Origin: Butyrivibrio sp. LC3010
GTDB taxonomy: Bacteria > Bacillota > Clostridia > Lachnospirales > Lachnospiraceae
Reading direction: 5' to 3'
DNA: 64,000 nt
Assembly (NCBI RefSeq): GCF_000424385.1
Contig: NZ_AUJU01000020.1
Location: 52,382 to 116,381, forward strand
The translations under genes were made by a program, and so were the position numbers. This document shows positions 1 through 9,380 of the stretch, in pieces (within the stretch, counting starts at the first letter, position 1; each line of letters begins with the position of its first letter). The notes under the pieces are model-generated. The model was not told the origin of the DNA, ran no database searches, and was given only the letters and a program-made list of their open reading frames with translations.

Positions 1-1719
1 GATAAAGGAATTTATGCAGCACAGCATTACAGTGATGATGAAAATGCTGATAATTATTTTTCACTGATAAATATCGGGGATGGCACAAAAACTGATACAA
101 AATTGTCTGAAGGTTTCAGCCTTGATTTTGGCATTACTGATAATGGAAACTATGCGGTTTTATCATGTAATGGAGATATTTTGCATAATGGACTGACCCA
201 TACGGTTCTGGATTTGATTGATAAAAATGGCAATTTAGTGTGGTCAAGAGATCTTGATGCTGATGCCAGCAATATACTGAGTTTTGTTGCTATAGTCAAA
301 GCACACCAGTATGAAAAAGACGGAGTTACGAATTCAGATATAGTAGTTACAGTTGAATCAGATGCTTTTACTATAGATGAATCTACAGGTGAGATAAAGG
401 CAGAGTTCAATCTTCCCGGAGATGCAACCATGCTTGCTCTTTCTGTTGGAGTGCCCTATGGAAGAGTTGGATATAATCAGGGAAACATTGATTTTGTAGA
501 TTTTTCTACAGGCAAAATTCATTCAGAATTCAGTTTTGAAACAAATGCTTCCGTCAGAGAAGCAGTAGTCTTGCAACATGGACTTGCCTTTAATTCTTTT
601 TCATCTCCTGATGTACATGTTCTGTCATGGCATGAAGCTCCTGATGCAAAAGAGTTTATGGTTTTTAATGATGATATGAAAGTATTTTCCGTATCAGACG
701 ATTCAAAATATCTGGCTATGGGCGCCAGTAGGGAATATGGTAAAGTCTCTATCTATGACAGAGAAGGAAATGTGATTTATTCCTATGATCAGGGTGATTC
801 GATTAAGAATGTTGTTTTCAGAGGCAATGCAGCATTTATATACGATAGCGGAATTATTGTAAAAATCGATCTTACATCAAAGAGTGCTGAGGAATACCGT
901 CTTCAGGATTATGACTTTGACATTAATTTTTTTGATGTGAATTTATCTGCTGATGGCAATACTGCTGCTATATGGAGTGGTAGGAAACTGCTGATTCTTG
1001 ATCTGGAGAAGAAGGAAAAGCTTGCACTTATTGAAACAGAGAATCAGATAGGAGCTGCGATTCCTGCGGCAGATAAAAACACCGTCTATATAATCGAGGG
1101 AGGAAAAACACTTTATAAAACAGAGATTGCTACAGGTGAGAATACAATTCTTGGTGATGACAACCTTCGAATGGTGATAAACAGCTCTAACATGAACTAT
1201 ATGACGCTTAGTCCCGATGGAAAGTATCTTGCCATTACATGCATGGATGGAAATGTAAGAATTGTTGATATTAAAAGTCTTGCAACAGTTGAAGTTATTC
1301 CTATGGATGCTTATTACCAGGCATATGTTTCATTTACAAGCGACAATAAACATCTTGTGATGCAGGGCGATGATTATAAGGTTCGCATATGGGATATGGA
1401 CAGCAGGGAAATTGTAAATTCTGTTGATACGGGCGTAAAGGTAAGATGTATTGTCTGTGATGAAGACAGTAAGCTAATGGCTGTCTGCTCAGGATATGGA
1501 ATGCTTTTGTATGAAACGGATACCTATGGCTGCGTAGCTGATATTGATAGAGGAATGGCATATTTTACTGATGATGATTCCATACTTATAAGCAGTGACA
1601 GGATGGATTTGAAATGCACTCAGTATAAGAACTATAAGCAGCTGATAGAGGAAGCAAAGAAGCAGTTTGCAGGAGCAGTACTCAGTGCTGAGAAAAAGGT
1701 TAAATACAACATTAATTAA
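1..1719 (+). CDS. WD40-like beta-propeller protein, 5' end outside window
   Basis: The reading frame is open from base 1, so the true start lies upstream; a TTG at 103 is internal. The visible part is about 570 residues of repeating beta-propeller blades: stretches such as LSPDGKYLAITCMDGNVRIVDI and VRIWDMDSREIV near the C-terminus are WD40-like blades. No catalytic motif is visible in this part; an effector or membrane domain could lie in the missing N-terminus. It ends 77 bp before a TrkA-N/RyR membrane protein on the same strand, followed closely by a lipoprotein esterase, so the three probably form one operon. A scaffold or ligand-sensing role is inferred from the fold only. Confidence 0.75.
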   Translation, partial: DKGIYAAQHYSDDENADNYFSLINIGDGTKTDTKLSEGFSLDFGITDNGNYAVLSCNGDILHNGLTHTVLDLIDKNGNLVWSRDLDADASNILSFVAIVKAHQYEKDGVTNSDIVVTVESDAFTIDESTGEIKAEFNLPGDATMLALSVGVPYGRVGYNQGNIDFVDFSTGKIHSEFSFETNASVREAVVLQHGLAFNSFSSPDVHVLSWHEAPDAKEFMVFNDDMKVFSVSDDSKYLAMGASREYGKVSIYDREGNVIYSYDQGDSIKNVVFRGNAAFIYDSGIIVKIDLTSKSAEEYRLQDYDFDINFFDVNLSADGNTAAIWSGRKLLILDLEKKEKLALIETENQIGAAIPAADKNTVYIIEGGKTLYKTEIATGENTILGDDNLRMVINSSNMNYMTLSPDGKYLAITCMDGNVRIVDIKSLATVEVIPMDAYYQAYVSFTSDNKHLVMQGDDYKVRIWDMDSREIVNSVDTGVKVRCIVCDEDSKLMAVCSGYGMLLYETDTYGCVADIDRGMAYFTDDDSILISSDRMDLKCTQYKNYKQLIEEAKKQFAGAVLSAEKKVKYNIN

Positions 1720-1796
1720 GTTTTATATGTAATGTACTTATCTGGCTGAAAAAAGTTAACAATAAAAGATATGGTATCAATAAAGGAAGAATTTTA

Positions 1797-3611
1797 ATGG
1801 AAAGTATTTTGATAATTCTGATTTCGGCTGCAATCTTTTTTGCAATAGCATTGTGGCTTGCGATAGATAGTGAACATATAGCAAAATGGACACAGATAGC
1901 TTTTTTCATAGCTATTATAGGCGGACTATTTATATACGGCTCTATAAATTCGTTTATATACGGTGCTGAGCCTCTGAGCGCTGTTCTGAGGACTGTTGTT
2001 GACCTTGGAAAAATGTTTGGTAATACAGGTGGCGATAATTTTGAGAAGTTCAAAAATGCTGTCGGTATAAATCCGGGACTTTCGGTTTTTTACTGGCTCA
2101 TACACTTCTTTGCTTACTATTCACTGGTAAGCGCAGTCATTCTTCTTATCGGTGATAACGTACTTAGGAAAATGCGTATATTTTTCCTGAAGATTCATGA
2201 CATTGAAATCATCTATGGTATCAATGAGCATACCATAAATACAGGAAGAGAACTTGTAAAAAATGACAAGGCCTCCGTGGTATTTGTTGGAAACGGAGCA
2301 GGGTATGAATCAACTATCAGATGCATGGGAGGAATCTGTTTTTCTGATAATGATGCGAAAAAGCCTACGAAAAAGTTTTTGAAAAGATTATCTCTTAAGA
2401 GATATAAAGGGAAAATCCGCATAAGTGCACTGTCAGTCAATGAAGATGCGAATTTTGATTATGCTTCAAAGATGATGAAATGCCTTCAGGAATTCGGAAT
2501 CAGCCCGGTTCAGACTGAGCTTGTACTTTTTGGCAGGGAGGATATAGAGAATAATTATTTTCAGGCGTTGGGGAACACCTATGGTTATGGAAGTGTTTTT
2601 GCTTTTAATTCCCCGGAGCTTACAGCTAGAATTCTTCTTAGGAAATATCCTGTATGTAACACGATTCCCTTTAATTCAAAGGCAAAAGCTGAAAGAGATG
2701 TGAGCGCCCTTATCATAGGTTTTGGACATGTAGGGCAGGAGCTTCTTAGAAGAATTGTCTCAGGTGGCCAGTTTGAAGGAAGCGAGTTCAAGGTTTGCGT
2801 TTTTGATCCTAATGTTCATAAAAAGGACGGTTTTTACAGAGTCCGCTATGAAGCGATGCTGGAAAATTATGATATTTCTTTTATGCCTTATGACGGCAGG
2901 AGCTCTCAGCTCACTGATTATGTAAAAGAAAATGCGGCTAATCTTACAAGCATATACATCACAGTTGGTAATGAATCCGCAGGTCGCGATATGGCATATG
3001 GAATACATGAGATATTATCAAAGGCAGGATGTCAGGCACCTATTTATCAGTGCTGTGACGGCTCGGTTATTTATTATAAGGAAGATATGCATTGTGAGAT
3101 AACCGATACTTTTGCACCTGAAATTATTTATGACAGAAATATCGATCAGCTGGCGAGAGAAATAAATCATTTTTACAGGGGAGATGCAGAGGCTGCAGAT
3201 GAGCAGTGGAAGGACTGTGCATACTTTGACAGAATGAGCTGCAGAGCCAGTGCGGACTATTTATCAGGGCTTATAGGCAGGCTGGGAATTTCAGGCTCTG
3301 AAGAAATCACTCCGGAATGTATGGAGAATCTGGCGAAATCTGAACATGAGAGATGGTGCGCTTTTCACTATTCCATGGGCTACAGATGCATGACAGAGGA
3401 CGAGATCAAAGCCAGAGAAGAGCAGTATAAACAGGATAAATCCACCAGAATCACCAAAGATAATGCTAATAAAATTCATGCGTGCTTGATACCATGGGAC
3501 GATCTGGATGAGCTTTCCCGTTTTGAAAATTCTGTAACAGGAAAAAATCTTGATTATAAACAAATGGATAGGGATAATATTGTGACAATGGTTAAGCTAT
3601 TATTAGATTAA
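1797..3611 (+). CDS. Membrane protein with TrkA-N/RCK-like and RyR domains (putative ion channel)
   Basis: 604 residues. Three hydrophobic segments lie near residues 2-23, 31-54 and 97-121, followed by two Rossmann-like regions of the RCK/TrkA-N type; the second carries a clear glycine motif, GFGHVG, near residue 307. The last ~100 residues (EHERWCAFHYSMGYR onwards, from about 511) resemble the RyR domain, first known from ryanodine receptors and found in bacteria in nucleotide-signalling conflict systems. No K+ selectivity sequence (TVGYG) is visible between the membrane segments. The start ATG follows an AAGGAAG site. A ligand-gated channel is the best guess, resembling the architecture of CASTOR/POLLUX-type channels; the ligand is unknown. 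Confidence 0.75.
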   Translation: MESILIILISAAIFFAIALWLAIDSEHIAKWTQIAFFIAIIGGLFIYGSINSFIYGAEPLSAVLRTVVDLGKMFGNTGGDNFEKFKNAVGINPGLSVFYWLIHFFAYYSLVSAVILLIGDNVLRKMRIFFLKIHDIEIIYGINEHTINTGRELVKNDKASVVFVGNGAGYESTIRCMGGICFSDNDAKKPTKKFLKRLSLKRYKGKIRISALSVNEDANFDYASKMMKCLQEFGISPVQTELVLFGREDIENNYFQALGNTYGYGSVFAFNSPELTARILLRKYPVCNTIPFNSKAKAERDVSALIIGFGHVGQELLRRIVSGGQFEGSEFKVCVFDPNVHKKDGFYRVRYEAMLENYDISFMPYDGRSSQLTDYVKENAANLTSIYITVGNESAGRDMAYGIHEILSKAGCQAPIYQCCDGSVIYYKEDMHCEITDTFAPEIIYDRNIDQLAREINHFYRGDAEAADEQWKDCAYFDRMSCRASADYLSGLIGRLGISGSEEITPECMENLAKSEHERWCAFHYSMGYRCMTEDEIKAREEQYKQDKSTRITKDNANKIHACLIPWDDLDELSRFENSVTGKNLDYKQMDRDNIVTMVKLLLD

Positions 3612-3635
3612 CAAAAAAAGAGGGGGATCATTATC

Positions 3636-5261
3636 ATGAATATTATTAAGAAAATCACATTGCTTGGCGTGACTCTTACCAGTGCATCTGCACTTTTGGC
3701 ATGTTCTTCAATAAGTAGTGAAGGTGCATCTGAATCAGATTGGCAGACGGAAAATGAAAACTATGAGAATGAGAACAGTAGTCAGGAAGATTCTGAAGGA
3801 GAATCCGGTTTTGCTGTAAGTAAAGACTATGGAGATAAGACGCAGGAAGCTCTGTGGGATTTGAGCAATGTTTTCAATGATTACAGGGAGAGTGCCATGG
3901 CAGATCCTGTGAGGCAAATGGAAGTAACTCCAGTATCTAAGACACTTTCAACTACAAGTGGTGAGAGTGATCCTTATGATATCTGTACCATTGAAATGAA
4001 TGGTCGCAGGATGCAATATACCATGGAAATAATAGGTGAGCCTGATGATGAAGGTATGTATCCTTTGTACATCACTATGCACGGCGGCGGTGAATCAACA
4101 GCTGAGGAAAATAATGAGCAGTGGATAGCAATGATGAATTATTATCGCGATTCAGTGCAAAATGGAATTTATGTAGCTGTAAGAGGTATGGAAGATGTAT
4201 GGAATATGCATTTTTTGGAAGATTCGTATCCTATGTATGACAGGCTTATTGAGGATATGATACTTCTTGAAAATGCTGATCCCAACAGGGTTTATCTTCT
4301 GGGATTTTCTGCAGGAGGTGACGGAGTATATGCTGTTGCTCCAAGGATGGCAGACAGATTCGCTGCAGTTAATATGTCATCCGGCCATCCCAATGATGTT
4401 AGTCTTCTTAATTTATCAAATCTTCCTATAGAGATTCAGGTGGGAATAAGGGACTACTACAGTGCTTCTGCAAAAAGGTCACTGCGTGGTGCAGAATTCG
4501 AGGACATTCTTAATGGATATAGTGAAGCTTTTGGTTTCGGCTATTCTCACAGAGTGCTGGTTCATGTTCCTCAGGGTCATGGAATCAATGACAATTATGT
4601 AGTAAATGATGAATTTATTGAGGAGTATGGTCTGCAGGATGAGGATCCGGCAAAGCTTTATCCTCACGTTCTTAAACATCCGGAAGAATTTGCAAGAAGA
4701 GCAGAGGATGAGGACTGGTTATCTGCTTTTATGAATATTCTTGAAGAGGTTTCCGGCAAAACATCCTGCTCAGAGCTGTCTTATGAGTCTCCGGATGGAC
4801 TTGATGACAAACTATTTGAGTATGTGACAAACGACCTGAATATGGAAGTTGTAGAGGAAAGAGATACTGATGCGGTTCACTATGTGAACGACTATCAGCG
4901 TGAACCTTTACCACAGTCATTTATCTGGGATCTCGGTACGAGAGCGGATAGTAGAAACGATAATGCTTTTTACTGGTTAAAGGCAGATAAATCCGTGAAT
5001 CAGGGAGTAATTGAAGCGGTTTTTGACAAAGAGAATAATACAGTATATTTGGATGAGATTGATGACGTTAACGGAGAGATTACCATTTTAGCAAATCCTC
5101 TGATGATGGATTTTGACAGACCTTTGACCGTGCAGACTCCGAATGAAGAAATTACTGTTGACTTAAAACCGGATAAAAAGATAATGGAAGAATCAGTTAA
5201 AGAAACAGGTGATTTTAACCTTGCATGGGCAGATGAAGTAACTGTTTCATTAAACAAATAA
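3636..5261 (+). CDS. Lipoprotein alpha/beta-hydrolase (esterase-like)
   Basis: 541 residues with a lipoprotein signal peptide (lipobox ALLAC, Cys23) and an acidic Glu/Asn/Ser linker. The catalytic core shows the oxyanion motif HGGG near residue 148, the nucleophile elbow GFSAGG near 226-231 and a candidate catalytic His in PQGHG near 315, the arrangement of polyhydroxybutyrate-depolymerase/feruloyl-esterase-like hydrolases. A C-terminal region of about 120 residues looks like an accessory beta domain. It starts 24 bp after the RyR protein behind a GAGGGGG site, so the two are co-transcribed. It should act outside the membrane on an ester; the substrate is unknown. Confidence 0.8.
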   Translation: MNIIKKITLLGVTLTSASALLACSSISSEGASESDWQTENENYENENSSQEDSEGESGFAVSKDYGDKTQEALWDLSNVFNDYRESAMADPVRQMEVTPVSKTLSTTSGESDPYDICTIEMNGRRMQYTMEIIGEPDDEGMYPLYITMHGGGESTAEENNEQWIAMMNYYRDSVQNGIYVAVRGMEDVWNMHFLEDSYPMYDRLIEDMILLENADPNRVYLLGFSAGGDGVYAVAPRMADRFAAVNMSSGHPNDVSLLNLSNLPIEIQVGIRDYYSASAKRSLRGAEFEDILNGYSEAFGFGYSHRVLVHVPQGHGINDNYVVNDEFIEEYGLQDEDPAKLYPHVLKHPEEFARRAEDEDWLSAFMNILEEVSGKTSCSELSYESPDGLDDKLFEYVTNDLNMEVVEERDTDAVHYVNDYQREPLPQSFIWDLGTRADSRNDNAFYWLKADKSVNQGVIEAVFDKENNTVYLDEIDDVNGEITILANPLMMDFDRPLTVQTPNEEITVDLKPDKKIMEESVKETGDFNLAWADEVTVSLNK

Positions 5262-5272
5262 AAATGTATCTA

Positions 5273-5313
5273 TGCCACAAAAATCTTGGTTCATCTAAAA
5301 GAATTTTGTGGCA
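5273..5313 (+). terminator. Rho-independent terminator-like hairpin
   Basis: A perfect 10-bp inverted repeat (TGCCACAAAA / TTTTGTGGCA) with a 21-nt loop begins 11 bp after the esterase stop. It is followed by AAAATTTTGCTGCTTTTT and probably ends the three-gene transcript. Confidence 0.6.
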
Positions 5314-5434
5314 AAAATTTTGCTGCTTTTTATCCGGGATGATTATTTTTTATGGAATAAATAATGGTTACAGTAAAAAATTAGTGAAAAATCATTATAT
5401 TCCATAATTTTGGATTTATGTTATTATATGGGTT

Positions 5435-6163
5435 ATGAAAGAAAGAGATGAAAGCAGAACTTACGTCAGAAGAGAAGTTCGTGCGGGTTATAGGAAAGAA
5501 CTTAAGAAATTTATAAGCGAAGGAAAAGGTCATTACAAGTGCAGATTTGCTGAGCTTGCCTATGATATGGGTGATATGTACCGGAAGGGTATAGGAGGTC
5601 CGGTTGATACAGCTAAGGCATATTCTTACTATCTGCAGGCTGAATATGCGATGCAGTTGAGACTACAGGTTAAGAGAAGCAGTGAAGACGAGGCACTTCT
5701 TGCCAGAGTCAGACTTGCTCTTACCAAGCTTCGGAGAAAACTGGGTTATGGCAGTGAGAAGCTTTATTGCAGTACACATCCCTTTGTACTTTATCAGGCA
5801 CTTGATGAAGGTCATGACCTTATGGTTTCCTTCAGACCACTTAAGAGCGGACGTATCAAAATTGTAGGTGCGAGAATTCCCAAGGCAGGAAGAGAAGAGA
5901 ACAAAAATTCAAGAATGCTGATCACATACGACAGATTTCATTACTGTGAGCTCAGAGATTTTGTAATAACCTATGCGCAGAATGTTCAGGGCTTATGGTT
6001 TGAGGGAAATGAGGACTGTATCAGGGTGGATTCTATAACACTCACAATTGATGAGATGTTTGGAAATAGGTGCGAATTCTATTATCACGGGAAACTGGTT
6101 GCTTATATCTTTGCAGAAGACTATGTTGTTAGTTCGGGTAGACCGCGATATATGAGATTTTAA
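5435..6163 (+). CDS. Sel1-repeat-like protein of unknown function
   Basis: 242 residues, soluble. Residues ~38-75 (AYDMGDMYRKGIGGPVDTAK and the following SYYLQAEYA) match a single Sel1/TPR-like repeat, a helix-turn-helix scaffold for protein contacts. The remainder, rich in basic residues and beta strands, is not recognised. The gene stands alone between a terminator upstream and a convergent chemoreceptor-like gene downstream. No ribosome binding site is obvious before the ATG, so the start is less certain. Confidence 0.65.
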   Translation: MKERDESRTYVRREVRAGYRKELKKFISEGKGHYKCRFAELAYDMGDMYRKGIGGPVDTAKAYSYYLQAEYAMQLRLQVKRSSEDEALLARVRLALTKLRRKLGYGSEKLYCSTHPFVLYQALDEGHDLMVSFRPLKSGRIKIVGARIPKAGREENKNSRMLITYDRFHYCELRDFVITYAQNVQGLWFEGNEDCIRVDSITLTIDEMFGNRCEFYYHGKLVAYIFAEDYVVSSGRPRYMRF

Positions 6164-6209
6164 ATTGGAAACTATTTGTAAAAAATCTGAAAAAAAGCCA
6201 TAAAATATA

Positions 6210-6359
6210 TTGTATTATGGGTTTGGTGTGATAAAATCTAGATATATCAAGAATGATAAGTTCAGAGTGCACATTTTAGTGTACGAAATATAAATCGTTC
6301 TGCGGTTTATAGAATTATGAGGGAGAAAGAACCGGTGCCAATATCGCGCCGGCTCTTTT
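6210..6359 (+). ncRNA. Possible short transcript or long 3' UTR ending in a strong hairpin
   Basis: This 277-bp gap holds no gene. A promoter-like pair (TTGTAT at 6210-6215, 16-bp spacer, TAAAAT at 6232-6237) precedes a GC-rich hairpin at 6328-6356 (AGAACCGGTGC / GCGCCGGCTCT, 7-nt loop) followed by TTTTGCTTTATT. The hairpin could equally terminate the upstream gene. It is GC-rich in an AT-rich setting. Confidence 0.3.
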
Positions 6360-6362
6360 GCT

Positions 6363-6479
6363 TTATTCATTTTCAGCATCTTCAAGCACATTTTGAGTGC
6401 TTTATTCAATCTCTACGAATTCAAGTACATTTTTGATTGTTTATTCATTCTCTGCATCTTCAAGAACATTTTCAATTTT
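6363..6479 (-). repeat. Three in-frame 39-bp tandem copies of a gene's last 13 codons, each with a stop
   Basis: On the minus strand the last 39 bp of the chemoreceptor-like gene (encoding KIENVLEDAENE plus TAA, 6441-6479) are followed directly by two further 39-bp units, 6402-6440 (TIKNVLEFVEIE, stop) and 6363-6401 (STQNVLEDAENE, stop). All three are in the same frame and all end in TAA. Only the first is translated unless stops are read through. Confidence 0.9.
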
Positions 6480-7706
6480 GTTTCTAAGCCATACGATATC
6501 CTGATCAAATGCTTTTAATAGTGCGTCAGAGTATTTGGATTTCCGTACAGCATCAGTGCGCCTTAAAGCAGATAGGGAATCCTGAAGCTCTATTATTTTT
6601 TCAAGAGTTTCCTTCATCTCATCACTAAGTGACCTTGCGCCTCTAATGCACCCATCCAGAACACTTCCGATTCTGCTCCCTTTATAGGTAATCTGTCTGG
6701 CAGAATTCATGATTTCAGATCTGAAAACCTCCAGGGCTTTTAAATAGTTTTTCTGAAGCGAATCCTGCTTTTTCATGGCAGCGCGAAAATCCTGATTAAG
6801 AGTGGACAGGCTTTTTATCAGAATATTCGTATAGTTTGTACTTTGCCTGTAATATTCGTTGCATACGGAAGAATACATATCAGCGTATTTCGTGGAGTCC
6901 CGATGAGCAGATTCAATCGTATTGAGAGATGACCGAACGGTATTAAAGCCGTTTTCAAGGGTTCCCAGCTCAGCGTCCAAAGCCGCAGATATATCGTGGA
7001 TTTTTCTTGAAAGATTTCCTACCTCGGCAGCGATCCTGGTTGAAAATTCCCGGCTTTCTTCATTCATATGTGTAGCTTCTATTGTGGTGTGTAGCGCAAA
7101 AAGATCTGCCTCGGATGCAAGGGCTTCGAGCATATCTTTCTTTTCCGAAAGACTCTGCACCTGCTTGTGATACTGCTCCAGGCTGGACAGGGTGTATGAT
7201 ACTGATTTTTTCAGAATATGGGAAAAAGAGGAGTAACTTCTTATCTGCATGATAAGTTCCTGGTCCGGCATATATTCATCAGAAAGCTTTTGCAGATTGA
7301 TCTGAGGAATTTCAATATTCCCTGCAAGATCGGAATTAGCCGGAAGCTCCGGAAGATTATCGGTAGATTCTCTGATTGAGGAAAGGGCATCGCTTATTTT
7401 TACCATGGTTTCCCCAAGAATATTTACATCATCAATATGACCGCCTGAAGCAGCAATGATTTCAAGCAGCATATCAGAAAGATTGTCAAAGGCTTCGTCC
7501 TGATCAGATGCAAAGGAATTAAGATCCCCCTCTATCTGATCGCGTCTTCCTTTTAAAGCGGTGGGAATATCGCGGATCGGTGCGATGAGGTCTGAAAGGC
7601 GTTTCCTTTTTACAACCTCCTGCCTGCTGATTGTAGGAGCATACTCTTCAAGCGGCAAGTAATTATTATCAAGTTCATCATCAAAATCCCTGCCAAATAG
7701 TGCCAA
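6441..7706 (-). CDS. Soluble chemoreceptor-like coiled-coil protein
   Basis: 421 residues, almost entirely helical with no membrane segment or recognisable sensor domain. Around residues 190-240 the sequence ADLFALHTTIEATHMNEES followed by FSTRIAAEVGNLSRKI is a diverged version of the methyl-accepting chemotaxis protein signalling hairpin ([20 protein letters not shown] in the family). The central E-A-R/G signature is partly lost, so coupling to CheA/CheW is uncertain. The start is TTG, supported by a strong GGGGAGGGGG site seven bases upstream. No chemotaxis genes lie nearby. It is divergent from the PIN-PhoH gene, and its 3' end is tandemly triplicated. Confidence 0.65.
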   Translation of the reverse strand: MALFGRDFDDELDNNYLPLEEYAPTISRQEVVKRKRLSDLIAPIRDIPTALKGRRDQIEGDLNSFASDQDEAFDNLSDMLLEIIAASGGHIDDVNILGETMVKISDALSSIRESTDNLPELPANSDLAGNIEIPQINLQKLSDEYMPDQELIMQIRSYSSFSHILKKSVSYTLSSLEQYHKQVQSLSEKKDMLEALASEADLFALHTTIEATHMNEESREFSTRIAAEVGNLSRKIHDISAALDAELGTLENGFNTVRSSLNTIESAHRDSTKYADMYSSVCNEYYRQSTNYTNILIKSLSTLNQDFRAAMKKQDSLQKNYLKALEVFRSEIMNSARQITYKGSRIGSVLDGCIRGARSLSDEMKETLEKIIELQDSLSALRRTDAVRKSKYSDALLKAFDQDIVWLRNKIENVLEDAENE

Positions 7707-7786
7707 GATTACGCCCCCTCCCCAAGAATATTGTAAGGTAAAAGTGATTAAGAATCATACCTTCATAAAAGTCTATATATAGTAAA

Positions 7787-7792
7787 ATTATA
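7787..7792 (-). promoter_or_regulatory. Extended -10 promoter of the chemoreceptor-like gene
   Basis: On the minus strand the sequence reads TATGGTATAATTTT, an extended -10 (TGnTATAAT), about 80 bp before the TTG start. The same extended -10 core is used by the divergent gene. Confidence 0.5.
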
Positions 7793-7875
7793 CCATAATA
7801 GCTCGTGAATTTCCGCAGAAATAAAAAAAGAGTTACCACAATTTATTGCAAGTAATGTATTTAAAAAACACAATA

Positions 7876-7886
7876 TATGGTATAAT
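7876..7886 (+). promoter_or_regulatory. Extended -10 promoter of the PIN-PhoH gene
   Basis: TATGGTATAAT carries an extended -10 (TGG before TATAAT at 7881-7886), 57 bp before the ATG. It is nearly identical to the divergent promoter core at 7787-7792. Confidence 0.55.
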
Positions 7887-7943
7887 TCCTTTATAAACAA
7901 CTTTGTTTCAACCGACCAAATTTCATAATCGGGGGGAAAGTGC

Positions 7944-9335
7944 ATGAAAAAAATCTATGTACTCGATACTAACGTCCTCATTCAGGCACCACATGCTTTA
8001 AAGTGTTTTGATGATAACGATGTTATCCTGCCACTGGTGGTACTTGAAGAACTGGATTCGCACAAGCGCGACGAGGGTGAGCGGGGTGCCAATGTCCGTG
8101 AAGTGATCCGTTTGCTTGAAGAGCTGCGGGAGAAAGGAGATCTTACCAAGGGAGTTGAGCTGCAGGATGGCGCAATTCTCAGGATTGAGAAGAATTTTAA
8201 AGACGTAGAATTGCCAAAGGATATGACGGAGTATAAATCCGATAATCGTATCCTCAGAGTATGCAAAGGGCTTTCCGATACATCCAAGGAACAGGTTATT
8301 CTGGTAACGAAGGATATATTGATGCGTATAAAGGCGCAGCTTCTAGGAATTAAAGCTCAGGATTTTACAACTGAACAGGTAGTATCACATGGAGAACAGT
8401 ATGCCGGACGCATAAGAGTTTATGCACCCGAGGAGAATTTTAAGGAGTTTAGAAGAAAAGGAGTTCCGGTGGACGTAGTTTATACCTGCGATGGAGCGGG
8501 TAATAAAATCAAGCCGGAGCTTTATGAAAATGAATTTGTCGTACTCCAAAGCGATCAGGCCACTAATAAGACTCAGATGGGCAGGGTTGATCATGGAGTG
8601 ATTAGGAAGCTTGAATTTGAAAAGGCACAGCCCTACGGGGTCACCCCCAGAAATGCCGGGCAGTATTTCCTTCAGGAGGCACTTATGCAGCCTGCTGAGA
8701 AGGCACCTTTGGTTATTGTAAAGGGAATGGCAGGAACTGCAAAGACATTTTATTCGCTGGCTGTTGGTCTTGAGAAAATGGTTAATCGTCCCACGGGAGA
8801 ATACAGAAGAATTCTGGTCTGCAGACCTAATTCGCAGTTTGATGATGATATTGGTTTCCTCCCTGGCGATGAACAGGAGAAGATCGGGCCTCTTATGAGA
8901 CCTATAATAGATAATCTGGAGCAGCTGATTGATTCCAGTGAAGAAGAACGATATCAGGATGAAAAGGAGCTTCAGGATAAAACAGAAGAGATATTTGAGA
9001 GGGGAATTGTTCAGACTGAAGCGCTGAATTTTATCAGAGGGCGTTCTATTTTAAAAACCTATCTCATTATTGATGAAGCTCAGAATATGACACCGGCTCA
9101 GGCAAAAGGTATCATAACCAGAGCAGGTAAGGACACTAAGATAATTCTTTTAGGTGATCCGAACCAGATCGATCGTCCATTCCTTGATGAGAGGACAAAT
9201 GGCTTGTCCTACGCGTCCGAGCACATGAAGGGCTCAGAACTGTGCTGGCAGATAACCTTGTCTACAGAGGAATGTGAGAGATCAAGACTTGCAATGGATG
9301 CTATTGGAAGAATGAGAGATAAAGTGATAATGTGA
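7944..9335 (+). CDS. PIN-domain PhoH family ATPase (PhoH2/YlaK type)
   Basis: 463 residues. The N-terminal ~150 residues form a PIN nuclease domain (KKIYVLDTNVLI; acidic residues in LVVLEELD), and the C-terminal half is a PhoH ATPase with Walker A GMAGTAKT near residue 260 and DEAQN near 375, followed by GDPNQIDRP. Proteins with this domain order (PhoH2 of actinobacteria, YlaK of Bacillus) couple RNA unwinding to cleavage. The Walker A is a GMAGTAKT variant rather than GPAGTGKT. A GGGGGGAAAG site precedes the ATG. The gene ends in its own terminator, so it is probably monocistronic. Confidence 0.93.
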   Translation: MKKIYVLDTNVLIQAPHALKCFDDNDVILPLVVLEELDSHKRDEGERGANVREVIRLLEELREKGDLTKGVELQDGAILRIEKNFKDVELPKDMTEYKSDNRILRVCKGLSDTSKEQVILVTKDILMRIKAQLLGIKAQDFTTEQVVSHGEQYAGRIRVYAPEENFKEFRRKGVPVDVVYTCDGAGNKIKPELYENEFVVLQSDQATNKTQMGRVDHGVIRKLEFEKAQPYGVTPRNAGQYFLQEALMQPAEKAPLVIVKGMAGTAKTFYSLAVGLEKMVNRPTGEYRRILVCRPNSQFDDDIGFLPGDEQEKIGPLMRPIIDNLEQLIDSSEEERYQDEKELQDKTEEIFERGIVQTEALNFIRGRSILKTYLIIDEAQNMTPAQAKGIITRAGKDTKIILLGDPNQIDRPFLDERTNGLSYASEHMKGSELCWQITLSTEECERSRLAMDAIGRMRDKVIM

Positions 9336-9343
9336 TTTATAGT

Positions 9344-9380
9344 AAATACCCTCGTGAGGTTGAGTCTTTCGAGGGTATTT
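9344..9380 (+). terminator. Terminator after the PIN-PhoH gene
   Basis: AAATACCCTC / GAGGGTATTT form a perfect 10-bp stem around a 17-nt loop, followed by TTGTGGG. The stem overlaps a GTG that could be misread as the start of dinB. Confidence 0.8.

Noticed and set aside
1712..2053. 113-residue minus-strand frame over a gene start
   Set aside because: Opposite the membrane helices of the TrkA-N/RyR protein; an artefact of hydrophobic codons.
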